The translations under genes and the position numbers were made by a program. The notes beneath the pieces are model-generated. The model was given only the letters and a program-made list of their open reading frames with translations. It was not told the origin of the DNA and did no database searches. A stretch of DNA of 5,062 nucleotides from Zoogloeaceae bacterium (GTDB lineage Bacteria; Pseudomonadota; Gammaproteobacteria; Burkholderiales; Rhodocyclaceae): the NCBI GenBank assembly GCA_031282665.1, contig JAITDH010000046.1, positions 1-5,062 on the forward strand, given 5' to 3'. Of the stretch, positions 1 through 5,062 are shown in pieces; within the stretch, counting starts at the first letter, position 1, and every line of letters begins with the position of its first letter.

Positions 1-320
1 GATCTGGAATCCAGGGGAACTATTACGCACTCAAGGAGCAACAGTTTTTCGTGTTCGATATTTACGACACTGTCGAAGGGAAATATCTCGATCCCGAAAC
101 TCGACAAGGATTCGTAGCGAGGCTTGGATTGGAGCATGTTCCCATTTCGGCACATCCCGACATGAACGTGCATGCGCTCATTCCCGCTATCCTGGATGTC
201 GCCCAGGGCAAAAGCCAGCTTGTGGACAAGGAGCGAGAAGGTCTGGTATTCAAGAGCGCCAATGACCATTTCAGATTCAAGGCGATCAGCAACAGGTTTT
301 TGCTGAAAGAGAAATCATGA
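1..320 (+). CDS. RNA ligase, C-terminal part (DRB0094/Rnl5-like), 5' end outside window
   Basis: The open frame runs in from the left edge (first full codon at 3) to TGA at 318-320, giving 105 visible residues. These show the end of a nucleotidyltransferase fold of the ATP-dependent RNA ligase superfamily: SGIQGN (visible residues 1-6, motif III region), FFVFDI (15-20, motif IIIa), EGLVFKS (79-85, motif IV) and FKAISNRFLLK (91-101, motif V with its lysine at 93). The family seals 3'-OH/5'-phosphate RNA ends through enzyme-AMP and RNA-adenylate intermediates. The motif V wording and the stop soon after it fit the DRB0094-type (Rnl5) ligases better than T4 Rnl1; this subfamily call is from memory. 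The catalytic KxDG lysine (motif I) is off the window, so activity cannot be judged. The GTG at 51 is internal, because the conserved residues before it are in frame. The first 300 bases are about 50% GC, clearly below the genes to the right, which suggests transfer. The gene converges with pilR across a repeat. Confidence 0.85.
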   Translation, partial: SGIQGNYYALKEQQFFVFDIYDTVEGKYLDPETRQGFVARLGLEHVPISAHPDMNVHALIPAILDVAQGKSQLVDKEREGLVFKSANDHFRFKAISNRFLLKEKS

Positions 321-322
321 AC

Positions 323-335
323 GTCGTAGGTTGGA
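323..335 (+). repeat. Extra partial copy of the inverted-repeat end (13 bp)
   Basis: GTCGTAGGTTGGA at 323-335 is repeated exactly at 339-351, a direct repeat with a 16-bp period. The second copy covers the outer end of the left arm of the large inverted repeat. No matching extra copy exists outside the right arm. It begins only two bases after the RNA ligase stop codon. It could be a remnant of an older copy or a local duplication made during insertion or slippage. Confidence 0.8.
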
Positions 336-386
336 GTTGTCGTAGGTTGGATAAGCCGAAGGCGCAATCCGACATTCGTTCATCAC

Positions 387-408
387 CGGCGCTTGCGCCG
401 CTGTTTTT
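387..408 (+). terminator. Candidate intrinsic terminator for the RNA ligase transcript
   Basis: CGGCG (387-391) pairs with CGCCG (396-400) around a CTTG loop closed by G-C. The G(CUUG)C tetraloop is known to be unusually stable in RNA. The stem is followed by CTG and then six T residues (403-408). It lies 66 bases after the RNA ligase stop codon, inside the spacer of the inverted repeat. The stem is short and the T-run begins two to three bases after it, so strength is uncertain. There is no comparable T-run for transcripts arriving from pilR on the other strand. Confidence 0.5.
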
Positions 409-413
409 TGATG

Positions 414-458
414 TTGCGATGTTTGCGATGCTTCCAATATTTGCGATGCTTCGCATCG
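414..458. repeat. Degenerate 9-bp tandem repeat ending in a hairpin, inside the repeat spacer
   Basis: Five successive 9-mers read TTGCGATGT, TTGCGATGC, TTCCAATAT, TTGCGATGC and TTCGCATCG. TTGCGATG recurs at 414, 423 and 441, and the 13-mer TTTGCGATGCTTC occurs at 422-434 and 440-452. The last two units form a small hairpin, CGATGC (444-449) with GCATCG (453-458) around TTC. This is the inner half of the spacer between the two 40-bp arms. It has no coding signal of its own. Confidence 0.7.
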
Positions 459-499
459 TGAGGGTACGAATGTCGGATTGCGCCTTCGGCTTATCCAAC

Positions 500-1924
500 C
501 TACGAAACCCTGCCCCGCAAGCGTTGCTGGCGAAACGCGAAGGAAGCGGGGGAGATGCCCAGGTGGCGGGCGGCCCGGGCGAAGTCCTGGGCGGTTTGTT
601 CGAGGGCGTCGGCGAGGACGGCGCGTTCGATGCGGTTCAGGTAGTCGGCCAGGGTTTCCGGCAGACGGGTCTGGCGCTCGGCGGATGAGTCGTCGTTGAA
701 GGTTTCATGGGCGGCGTTCGTCGCGGGACGCCATTCGGTGTCGCCCAGTTGCAGGTCGTCGGCGCAGATGCAGTTGTCGGCGCAGAGGGCGGTGGCGCGT
801 TCCAGGATGTTTTCCAGTTCCCGGACATTGCCGGGGAAGGGGTAGGCGTCGAGCGACCGCCAGGCGGAATCGTCCAGGCGGGGGATCTGGCCGGCGGAGA
901 TGCGCCGCAGGATGAATTCGACCAGTTCGGGGATGTCCTCGCGCCGGTCGCGCAGGGGCGGCATGGCGAGTTCGATGACGTTCAGGCGGTAATAGAGGTC
1001 CTGCCGGAAGTTGCCCTGTTCGACGCATTCGCGCAGGTTCTTGTGGGTGGCGGAGATGATGCGGACGTCGATGGCCGTTTCGCTGGTGCTGCCGACCTGG
1101 CGCACTTTCTTTTCCTGGATGACGCGCAGCAGCTTGACCTGCATGGGGAGCGGCAGGTCCGCCACTTCGTCGAGGAAGAGGGTGCCGCCCTGCGCGGCCT
1201 GGAAAAAGCCGGCGCGGTCGCTGTCCGCGCCGGTGAAGGCGCCTTTTTTGTAGCCGAAGAATTCACTTTCCATGAGGTTTTCCGGTATGGCGCCGCAGTT
1301 GACCGGGATGAAGGGCGCTTCGGCGCGGGTGCTGGCGGCGTGAATGCGGCGGGCGGCGACTTCCTTGCCGCTGCCGGATTCGCCGGAGATGTAGATGGGC
1401 GCTTGGCTCTTGGCCAGTTTTTCGATCAGGGCGGCGACCCTGACCATCGCAGGGGAGCTGCCGATGAGCATCCGTTTGTCGTCGTTTTCGTCTTCCCTGT
1501 GCGGGACGGCGTTTTTTCCGCTTTCGTTCAGGCGCAGGGCGGAGCGCACCAGGGTGCGCAGTTGTTCGAGGCCGACCGGCTTGGCCAGGTAGTCGAAGGC
1601 GCCCGCTTTCAGGGCGGCGACGGCGTTTTCGGCGCTGCCGTAGGCGGTGATGACCGCGACGGGGGTGTCGATGTCGTTGCCGTTCAGATGGCGGACGATT
1701 TCCAGGCCGTCGCCGTCGGGCAGGCGCATGTCGGTCAGGCAGAGTTGATAGTTCTGCCGGGCGATGAAATCCATGGCTTCGCCGACCGTGGCGGCGCAAT
1801 CGGTGTCCATGCCCATGCGGGCGATGGTGAGGTCGAGCAATTCCCGGATGTCCGCTTCGTCGTCGATGATCAGGACGCGGGGCCGGCTGGCCTTGCTGTC
1901 GTTTTTTTCCTTACCCGGATACAT
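500..1924 (-). CDS. pilR: PilR, sigma-54-dependent response regulator of type IV pilus genes
   Basis: This 474-residue protein is a complete NtrC-class activator. Residues 16-130 are a receiver domain with an acidic pocket at D21/D22, phospho-acceptor D65 (LTDMRLPDG), T93 and K115. Residues 152-380 are the AAA+ sigma-54 interaction domain: Walker A GESGSGKE (181-188), the sigma-54 contact loop GAFTGA (228-233), Walker B GGTLFLDE (246-253) and FRQDLYYRLNV (306-316). Residues 425-471 are a Fis-type helix-turn-helix (ARHLGIS...). When phosphorylated by its kinase, it would oligomerise and use ATP to open sigma-54 promoters, in the known system that of the major pilin gene. The pilR name rests on the adjacent pilS; alone it could only be called NtrC-like. 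The ATG at 1922-1924 lies inside the end of pilS (14-nt overlap) and has AGGGAG upstream. The final Ser codon and TAG stop lie within the right arm of the inverted repeat, so the native last residues may have been altered. All motifs remain intact. Confidence 0.9.
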   Translation of the reverse strand: MYPGKEKNDSKASRPRVLIIDDEADIRELLDLTIARMGMDTDCAATVGEAMDFIARQNYQLCLTDMRLPDGDGLEIVRHLNGNDIDTPVAVITAYGSAENAVAALKAGAFDYLAKPVGLEQLRTLVRSALRLNESGKNAVPHREDENDDKRMLIGSSPAMVRVAALIEKLAKSQAPIYISGESGSGKEVAARRIHAASTRAEAPFIPVNCGAIPENLMESEFFGYKKGAFTGADSDRAGFFQAAQGGTLFLDEVADLPLPMQVKLLRVIQEKKVRQVGSTSETAIDVRIISATHKNLRECVEQGNFRQDLYYRLNVIELAMPPLRDRREDIPELVEFILRRISAGQIPRLDDSAWRSLDAYPFPGNVRELENILERATALCADNCICADDLQLGDTEWRPATNAAHETFNDDSSAERQTRLPETLADYLNRIERAVLADALEQTAQDFARAARHLGISPASFAFRQQRLRGRVS

Positions 1925-3575
1925 GTCCGCTTTCTCCCTGCAAGATGAAATGCCCGCCTCCGCCGCTGCTCAGCAGCAGGCGCACGCCATTCACGGCGCA
2001 CAGTTCGCGGGCGATGTGCAGGCCCAGGCCGCTGCCGTACGAGGAGGTGGTGAAAAAAGGTTCGAAAATCTGTTCGCGCAAATCGTCCGAAACGCCGGGG
2101 CCGTCGTCGATGACGTGCAGTTCGACGCCATTGTCGAGCCGCACTTCCAGGCGTATCGCGCCTTCGTTGCGGGTGGAATAGCGCAGCGCGTTGGTGACGA
2201 GGTTCCACAATACCTGTTGCAATTGCATCGGTTCGAAATCCAGGCAGGCGCCGTCCGGGACGGAGATTTGCAGCACGCCTTCTTCCAGGTTTTCCTGTTT
2301 CATCAGTTCGAGGACGAATTTTTCCAGGTAGGGGGCGAGCAGGATATGTTCCTGTCTTTCCGGGATGCTCTGCCGTCCCAGGGTGAGGACGTCCTGGACG
2401 ATGTGGTCGAGGCGCTGGATGTTTTCCAGGATGATCCGCGTCAGGCGATATTGCAACGGGGAGCCGGTGTCGTCGGCGTTTTCTTCGGAGAGGAGTTCGG
2501 CCGCGTGGCTGATGGAGGCGAGCGGGTTCCGGATTTCGTGCGCGATGCTGGCCGTCAGCCGCCCCAGGGAGGCGAGTTTCAGTTGTTGCACTTCTTCGCG
2601 CAGGCGGTTCAGGTCTTCCAGGAAAATCAGGCCGGCCTGGTTGGTGGTGCGGGTCGGCACGAAACGGGCGGAAATGGCCTGCGCCTGGCCGGCGGGCCGG
2701 CTGATTTCCAGGATCACCGCCGAGGGGTGTTTTTTCTCGCGCCATGTGGCATGGCCCTTCGCCAGTTCGGGCAGTATTTCCGCCAGCACGCGCGGTTGTT
2801 CTTCCATGTCCAGCATGTTGCGCGCCTTGAGATTGGAGCCGAGGATTTTCCCCCGCGCGTTGACGACGATGACGCCGTCTTGCATGTGCTCCATGACCTG
2901 CTGGTTGATGCGCATCTGGTTTTCGCGCTCGATGCCGTGCTGGCGCGCGAGGGCTTCGTTCTTCGTCAGGCGTTGTCCGAGGAGATTGGCGGAAATGGCG
3001 ATGGCAAAGAAGCCCAGGCTGAGGAAACCCGCCGAGGTGATGTCGTTGTTGCTGAGTGTGTGATCCCACATGCCGAAGGTTTCCGACCCCAGGACGGAGA
3101 GGGTGGCGATCGCCGCGTAGAGACGCGCGAGCTTGCCTTGCGCGACCAGGCTGGCGCCGGCAATGGAAATCAGCAGGGCGAGACTCAGCCCGCTGCGGAT
3201 GCCGCCGTACAGCGATGCCAGTATGCCGATGCCGAGCGCGTCGATGAATACCTGCAGGGTGAGCTGGACGTAGAAATGCCTTTTCCAGAAAAACGAAAGC
3301 AGAAGGCCCGCGGTGATGAGCAGGACGAACAGGGCGCTACAGGATATGGCCAGTTGCCACTCGAACGGCGGCAGGTCGTGGCGGCGGTAGAGGGGGATCA
3401 GGATCAGCGCCAGGCCGAGGACCAGGCGGTAGCCGTTGAAAAGTTGCAGGGGCTGCCAGGGCGTGATGAAGGAAATGACCGGCGTCCGGGGCGCGGCTTC
3501 CTCCGGAAAGTGCAGCAGGGAAGGCGCGCCGAGGGAGTCCGGCGCGTCGCTTTTCGGAGGGCGGTTTTTTTTCAT
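1911..3575 (-). CDS. pilS: PilS, membrane sensor histidine kinase of the PilS-PilR system
   Basis: This 554-residue kinase has a polar N-terminus, then about six hydrophobic segments (near residues 50-63, 74-96, 103-121, 128-145, 151-164 and 182-199). A linker and a PAS-like region follow (about 220-320, with MQDGVIVVNARGKIL at 231-245). The HisKA domain carries the H box SIAHEIRNPL with H346 as phospho-acceptor. The HATPase domain shows the N box around N458/N462, G1 DDGPGV (490-495), F box FEPFFTT (504-510) and G2 GSGLGL (514-519). Six membrane spans, one PAS and the kinase core match PilS, the inner-membrane sensor that controls PilR and so pilin expression. In Pseudomonas it is known to respond to pilin levels in the membrane. 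The start chosen is ATG at 3573-3575. It forms an ATGA overlap with the stop of the upstream gene and has AAGGAG five bases before it. An upstream ATG at 3684-3686 would overlap the previous gene by over 110 bases and adds non-conserved sequence. Confidence 0.92.
   Translation of the reverse strand: MKKNRPPKSDAPDSLGAPSLLHFPEEAAPRTPVISFITPWQPLQLFNGYRLVLGLALILIPLYRRHDLPPFEWQLAISCSALFVLLITAGLLLSFFWKRHFYVQLTLQVFIDALGIGILASLYGGIRSGLSLALLISIAGASLVAQGKLARLYAAIATLSVLGSETFGMWDHTLSNNDITSAGFLSLGFFAIAISANLLGQRLTKNEALARQHGIERENQMRINQQVMEHMQDGVIVVNARGKILGSNLKARNMLDMEEQPRVLAEILPELAKGHATWREKKHPSAVILEISRPAGQAQAISARFVPTRTTNQAGLIFLEDLNRLREEVQQLKLASLGRLTASIAHEIRNPLASISHAAELLSEENADDTGSPLQYRLTRIILENIQRLDHIVQDVLTLGRQSIPERQEHILLAPYLEKFVLELMKQENLEEGVLQISVPDGACLDFEPMQLQQVLWNLVTNALRYSTRNEGAIRLEVRLDNGVELHVIDDGPGVSDDLREQIFEPFFTTSSYGSGLGLHIARELCAVNGVRLLLSSGGGGHFILQGESGHVSG
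1934..1939 (-). promoter_or_regulatory. Ribosome binding site of pilR, inside pilS
   Basis: AGGGAG on the minus strand sits nine bases before the pilR ATG (1922-1924). It lies within the last codons of pilS. With the 14-nt overlap it suggests that ribosomes finishing pilS help start pilR, keeping kinase and regulator in proportion. Confidence 0.65.
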
Positions 3576-3838
3576 TTCCGCTCCTTTTTTGCTTCCGCTT
3601 CTGCCGCGCGCAGGTGTTCCGCGCAGCAGTATCGCCGCCCGTCCTGGGCCTGCGTCATTTCCTTTTCCGGCACGTAGACATGGCACCAGGCGCAGGCGGC
3701 GATTCTTTCGTCGTCCCCGTTGCCTGCGTCCGGTTTTTCGGCGGAGGTCCTGGCGGACCTGGAGGCGTCCGGACGCAGCAGACGCCAGACGATCCAGCCA
3801 AGGACGAAAATGAGCAAAAGGCGCAGCAACGAAGCCAT
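3572..3838 (-). CDS. PP0621-family small membrane-anchored Cys/His protein
   Basis: This 88-residue protein starts with one hydrophobic segment (residues 4-21, LLRLLLIFVLGWIVWRLL). A charged low-complexity linker follows (about 22-47), then a small Cys/His module: C49-x2-C52-H53, the phrase HVYVPEKE, then Y70-C71-C72-x2-H75, and a charged Ala/Lys/Glu tail. The arrangement CxxC...YC.xxH is typical of the PP0621-type family found next to pilS-pilR in Pseudomonas and betaproteobacteria. I recognise the family from its pattern and its place. No biochemical function is established that I know of. A zinc-binding cytoplasmic module tethered to the inner membrane is my inference. The ATG at 3836-3838 has a strong AGGAGG six bases upstream. 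It lies 10 nt after uvrD and its stop overlaps the pilS start as ATGA, so it is very probably co-translated with pilS. Confidence 0.8.
   Translation of the reverse strand: MASLLRLLLIFVLGWIVWRLLRPDASRSARTSAEKPDAGNGDDERIAACAWCHVYVPEKEMTQAQDGRRYCCAEHLRAAEAEAKKERK
3581..3586 (-). promoter_or_regulatory. Ribosome binding site that fixes the pilS start
   Basis: AAGGAG on the minus strand is five bases before the ATG at 3573-3575 and lies in the last codons of the PP0621-type gene (Lys-Lys-Glu-Arg-Lys). It supports the short pilS start with the ATGA stop/start overlap over the longer upstream start at 3686. Confidence 0.8.
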
Positions 3839-3844
3839 CTCGAT

Positions 3845-3850
3845 CCTCCT
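3845..3850 (-). promoter_or_regulatory. Ribosome binding site of the PP0621-type gene, overlapping the uvrD stop
   Basis: AGGAGG on the minus strand shares two bases with the TAG stop of uvrD (3849-3851) and lies six bases before the ATG at 3836-3838. A near-perfect Shine-Dalgarno at this place points to coupled translation of the two genes. Confidence 0.75.
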
Positions 3851-5062
3851 ATGCCGCGGCCAGCTTCGCGTGCGCGAGGGAAAGCCATTTCATCCCCGCG
3901 CCGCCGAAATTGACATGCACGCGGGCATCCGTCCCCATGCCCGCCTCGGCATCCACGATGACGCCGAAACCGAACTTGGCGTGGCGAACGTTCATCCCGA
4001 TCCGGAATCCGCCGGGCAATGCCTCCGGCGGCGCGCGGTAGGGCTTTTCGCCCGATGGTTTGCCCTGCGACCACGATCTTGCCGGCAGGCGCTCGCCGCC
4101 GCTCCAGGGGACGGAAAGCTGCTTCAGCAGGGGAGCGGGAATTTCGTCCAGGAAGCGGGAAGGCAGGCAATAACGGGTCTGCCCATGCAACAGCCGGGTC
4201 TCCGCCAGGGTCAGGTAAAGGCGCTGGCGCGCGCGCGTCATGGCGACGTACATCAAGCGGCGCTCTTCTTCCAGGTCGCCGCTGGAAAGGGCGTTGTCAT
4301 GCGGGAAGAGACCCTCTTCCAGGCCGGTGATGAATACCGCGTCGAATTCCAGCCCCTTGGCGGAATGCACCGTCATCAACTGCACGGCGGATTCGCGCTC
4401 GTCCGCCTGATGCTCGCCGGATTCCAGCGCGGCATGGCTCAGGAAGGCGGCCAGGTCGCTTTCTTCGCCGCCTTCGCCGGAAGCGAAAACGCCGGAGGCG
4501 AAGAGGGTGGCGGCATTGACCAATTCGTCCAGGTTTTCCAGGCGTTCCTGGCCTTCCTTTTCATTCCGGTAATGTGCCTGCAAGCCGCTGGCGACGAGCG
4601 TGTGCGCCACCATTTCCGCCAGCGGCAGCCCCTCGACCTCCCGGCGCAGGCCTTCCACCAGGCGGACGAAATGGCCGACCGTCGCGCCCGCCTTGCCGGT
4701 CAGCGAGGCCGCCGCGTTGTACAGGCTGCAATTCGACTGGTGCGCCACGGCCTGCAAGTGTTCCAGGGTGCGCGCGCCGATTCCCCGCGCCGGGAAATTG
4801 ACCACGCGCAGGAAAGCGGTATCGTCGTCGGGATTGGCGATCAGGCGCAGGTAGGCGAGGGCGTGCTTGATCTCCAGGCGCTCGAAGAAGCGCAGGCCAC
4901 CATACACCCGGTAGGGAATGCCATGCGTGAAAAGCTCGTGTTCCAGCACGCGGGATTGCGCGTTCGCCCGGTAGAGAAAGGCGATCTTCCCGCGCTCCAT
5001 GCCTTCCTGGACCAACTGGCTGGCCTCGTCGACGGCAAAACGCGCTTCGTCGAGATCGGAAA
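3849..5062 (-). CDS. uvrD: UvrD DNA helicase II, C-terminal part, 5' end outside window
   Basis: The frame is open from the right edge (first full codon 5058-5060) to TAG at 3849-3851, giving 403 visible residues of a protein usually about 720-750 long. Visible parts are helicase motif IV YRANAQSR (residues 30-37), YGGLRFFERLEIKHALAYLR (53-72) of domain 2A, motif V beginning TVHSAKGLEFDAVF (230-243), motif VI EEERRLMYVAMTRA (264-277) with its ATP-sensing arginines, and a C-terminal Tudor-like module (about 353-400) with VRHAKFGFGVIV and GMKWL. That last module is shared by UvrD and PcrA and is known to touch RNA polymerase. The protein is a 3'-5' superfamily 1 helicase of nucleotide excision and mismatch repair. 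UvrD is preferred over Rep because of this C-terminal module; in Gram-positives the same protein would be called PcrA. It is the first visible gene of a packed cluster with the PP0621-type gene, pilS and pilR. The apparent TTG start at 5013-5015 is an internal leucine. Confidence 0.93.
   Translation of the reverse strand, partial: SDLDEARFAVDEASQLVQEGMERGKIAFLYRANAQSRVLEHELFTHGIPYRVYGGLRFFERLEIKHALAYLRLIANPDDDTAFLRVVNFPARGIGARTLEHLQAVAHQSNCSLYNAAASLTGKAGATVGHFVRLVEGLRREVEGLPLAEMVAHTLVASGLQAHYRNEKEGQERLENLDELVNAATLFASGVFASGEGGEESDLAAFLSHAALESGEHQADERESAVQLMTVHSAKGLEFDAVFITGLEEGLFPHDNALSSGDLEEERRLMYVAMTRARQRLYLTLAETRLLHGQTRYCLPSRFLDEIPAPLLKQLSVPWSGGERLPARSWSQGKPSGEKPYRAPPEALPGGFRIGMNVRHAKFGFGVIVDAEAGMGTDARVHVNFGGAGMKWLSLAHAKLAAA

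Larger units (their letters stand above)
340..505. repeat. REPIN/MITE-like element: 40-bp perfect inverted repeat with 86-bp spacer
   Basis: Positions 340-379 are the exact reverse complement of 466-505 (40 of 40 bases); pairing stops at both the outer and the inner neighbours. Each arm is also an imperfect palindrome. In the left arm, GTTGGAT (346-352) pairs with ATCCGAC (367-373) through one G·T pair, and GCC/GGC (355-357 / 361-363) forms an inner stem. Two REP-like palindromes in inverted orientation are the layout called REPIN or BIME; a short non-coding element with long terminal inverted repeats would also fit a MITE. No transposase is encoded. I see no clear target-site duplication at the outer ends. 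The element fills the gap between the convergent RNA ligase and pilR genes, and its right arm holds the last sense codon and stop codon of pilR. Similar GTAGGTTGGATAAGC-type sequences are, as I recall, common between genes in Proteobacteria. Confidence 0.85.

Noticed and set aside
51..53. GTG as a start codon for the left-edge gene
   Set aside because: The reading frame is open to the window edge and the residues before it (SGIQGNYY...) fit the ligase family, so the gene begins outside the window.
340..505. CRISPR array or intact insertion sequence
   Set aside because: There are only two arms, in inverted rather than direct orientation, with one spacer, and no transposase gene is present.
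500..640. Frameshifted or truncated PilR C-terminus
   Set aside because: The Fis-type helix-turn-helix (ARHLGIS through QQRLRG) aligns along its whole length, so only the last two or three residues may be altered by the repeat.
317..688. A 123-codon plus-strand frame starting at the RNA ligase stop
   Set aside because: It runs through the inverted repeat and then antisense to the end of pilR. The repeat sequence and the lack of any domain make it a chance frame.
1764..3677. A 637-codon open frame on the plus strand opposite pilS, and a similar 413-codon frame (707-1948) opposite pilR
   Set aside because: Both are antisense to genes with complete, unmistakable kinase and regulator motifs. 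Their translations are low-complexity (rich in Gln, Gly, Ala, Asp, Val) with no recognisable domain, as expected when a GC-rich gene is read backwards.
3576..3686. A 37-residue longer N-terminus for PilS
   Set aside because: It would overlap the PP0621-type gene by over 110 bases and has no family-like sequence. The ATG at 3575 has a good ribosome binding site and an ATGA overlap.
3681..3695. TGGCAC resembling the -24 box of a sigma-54 promoter, plus strand
   Set aside because: The required TTGC-type -12 box is missing at the proper distance, it lies inside a coding region, and it points away from the cluster.

Overview
The window looks like chromosomal DNA of a GC-rich proteobacterium. A betaproteobacterium or a close gammaproteobacterial relative is the best guess. 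That rests on the gene order uvrD – PP0621-type small membrane protein – pilS – pilR and on a proteobacterial-looking repeat; no marker gene fixes the taxon.

Layout. Positions 1-320 (+ strand) hold the last 105 codons of an RNA ligase, probably of the DRB0094/Rnl5 type. Its body lies off the left edge. Positions 321-505 hold almost only repeat structure: a 40-bp perfect inverted repeat (340-379 / 466-505) whose arms are themselves imperfect palindromes, so the whole resembles a REPIN or small MITE. It has an extra 13-bp copy of its outer end at 323-335, a hairpin plus T-run (387-408), and a degenerate 9-bp tandem repeat (414-458). Positions 500-5062 form one minus-strand gene cluster. In transcription order it is the C-terminal half of the UvrD helicase (cut by the right edge), an 88-residue membrane-anchored Cys/His protein of the PP0621 type, the sensor kinase PilS, and the sigma-54 response regulator PilR.

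How the genes work together. The minus-strand genes are very tightly packed: a 10-nt gap, then a 4-nt ATGA overlap, then a 14-nt overlap. This implies one transcript with translational coupling. PilS is an integral-membrane histidine kinase that in known systems controls the phosphorylation of PilR. PilR activates sigma-54-dependent type IV pilin transcription; no pilin gene is in the window. UvrD is a DNA repair helicase and PP0621 has no established role, so their link to PilSR is positional only.

The RNA ligase gene and the pilR cluster converge on the repeat. The ligase end is about 50% GC by direct count, while sampled stretches of pilR are about 60-67%. This hints that the ligase was acquired separately. 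The right arm of the repeat supplies the last sense codon and the stop codon of pilR, so the element touches coding sequence. I see no evidence for an unknown multi-gene system. The best leads are the repeat element and the left-edge RNA ligase locus.
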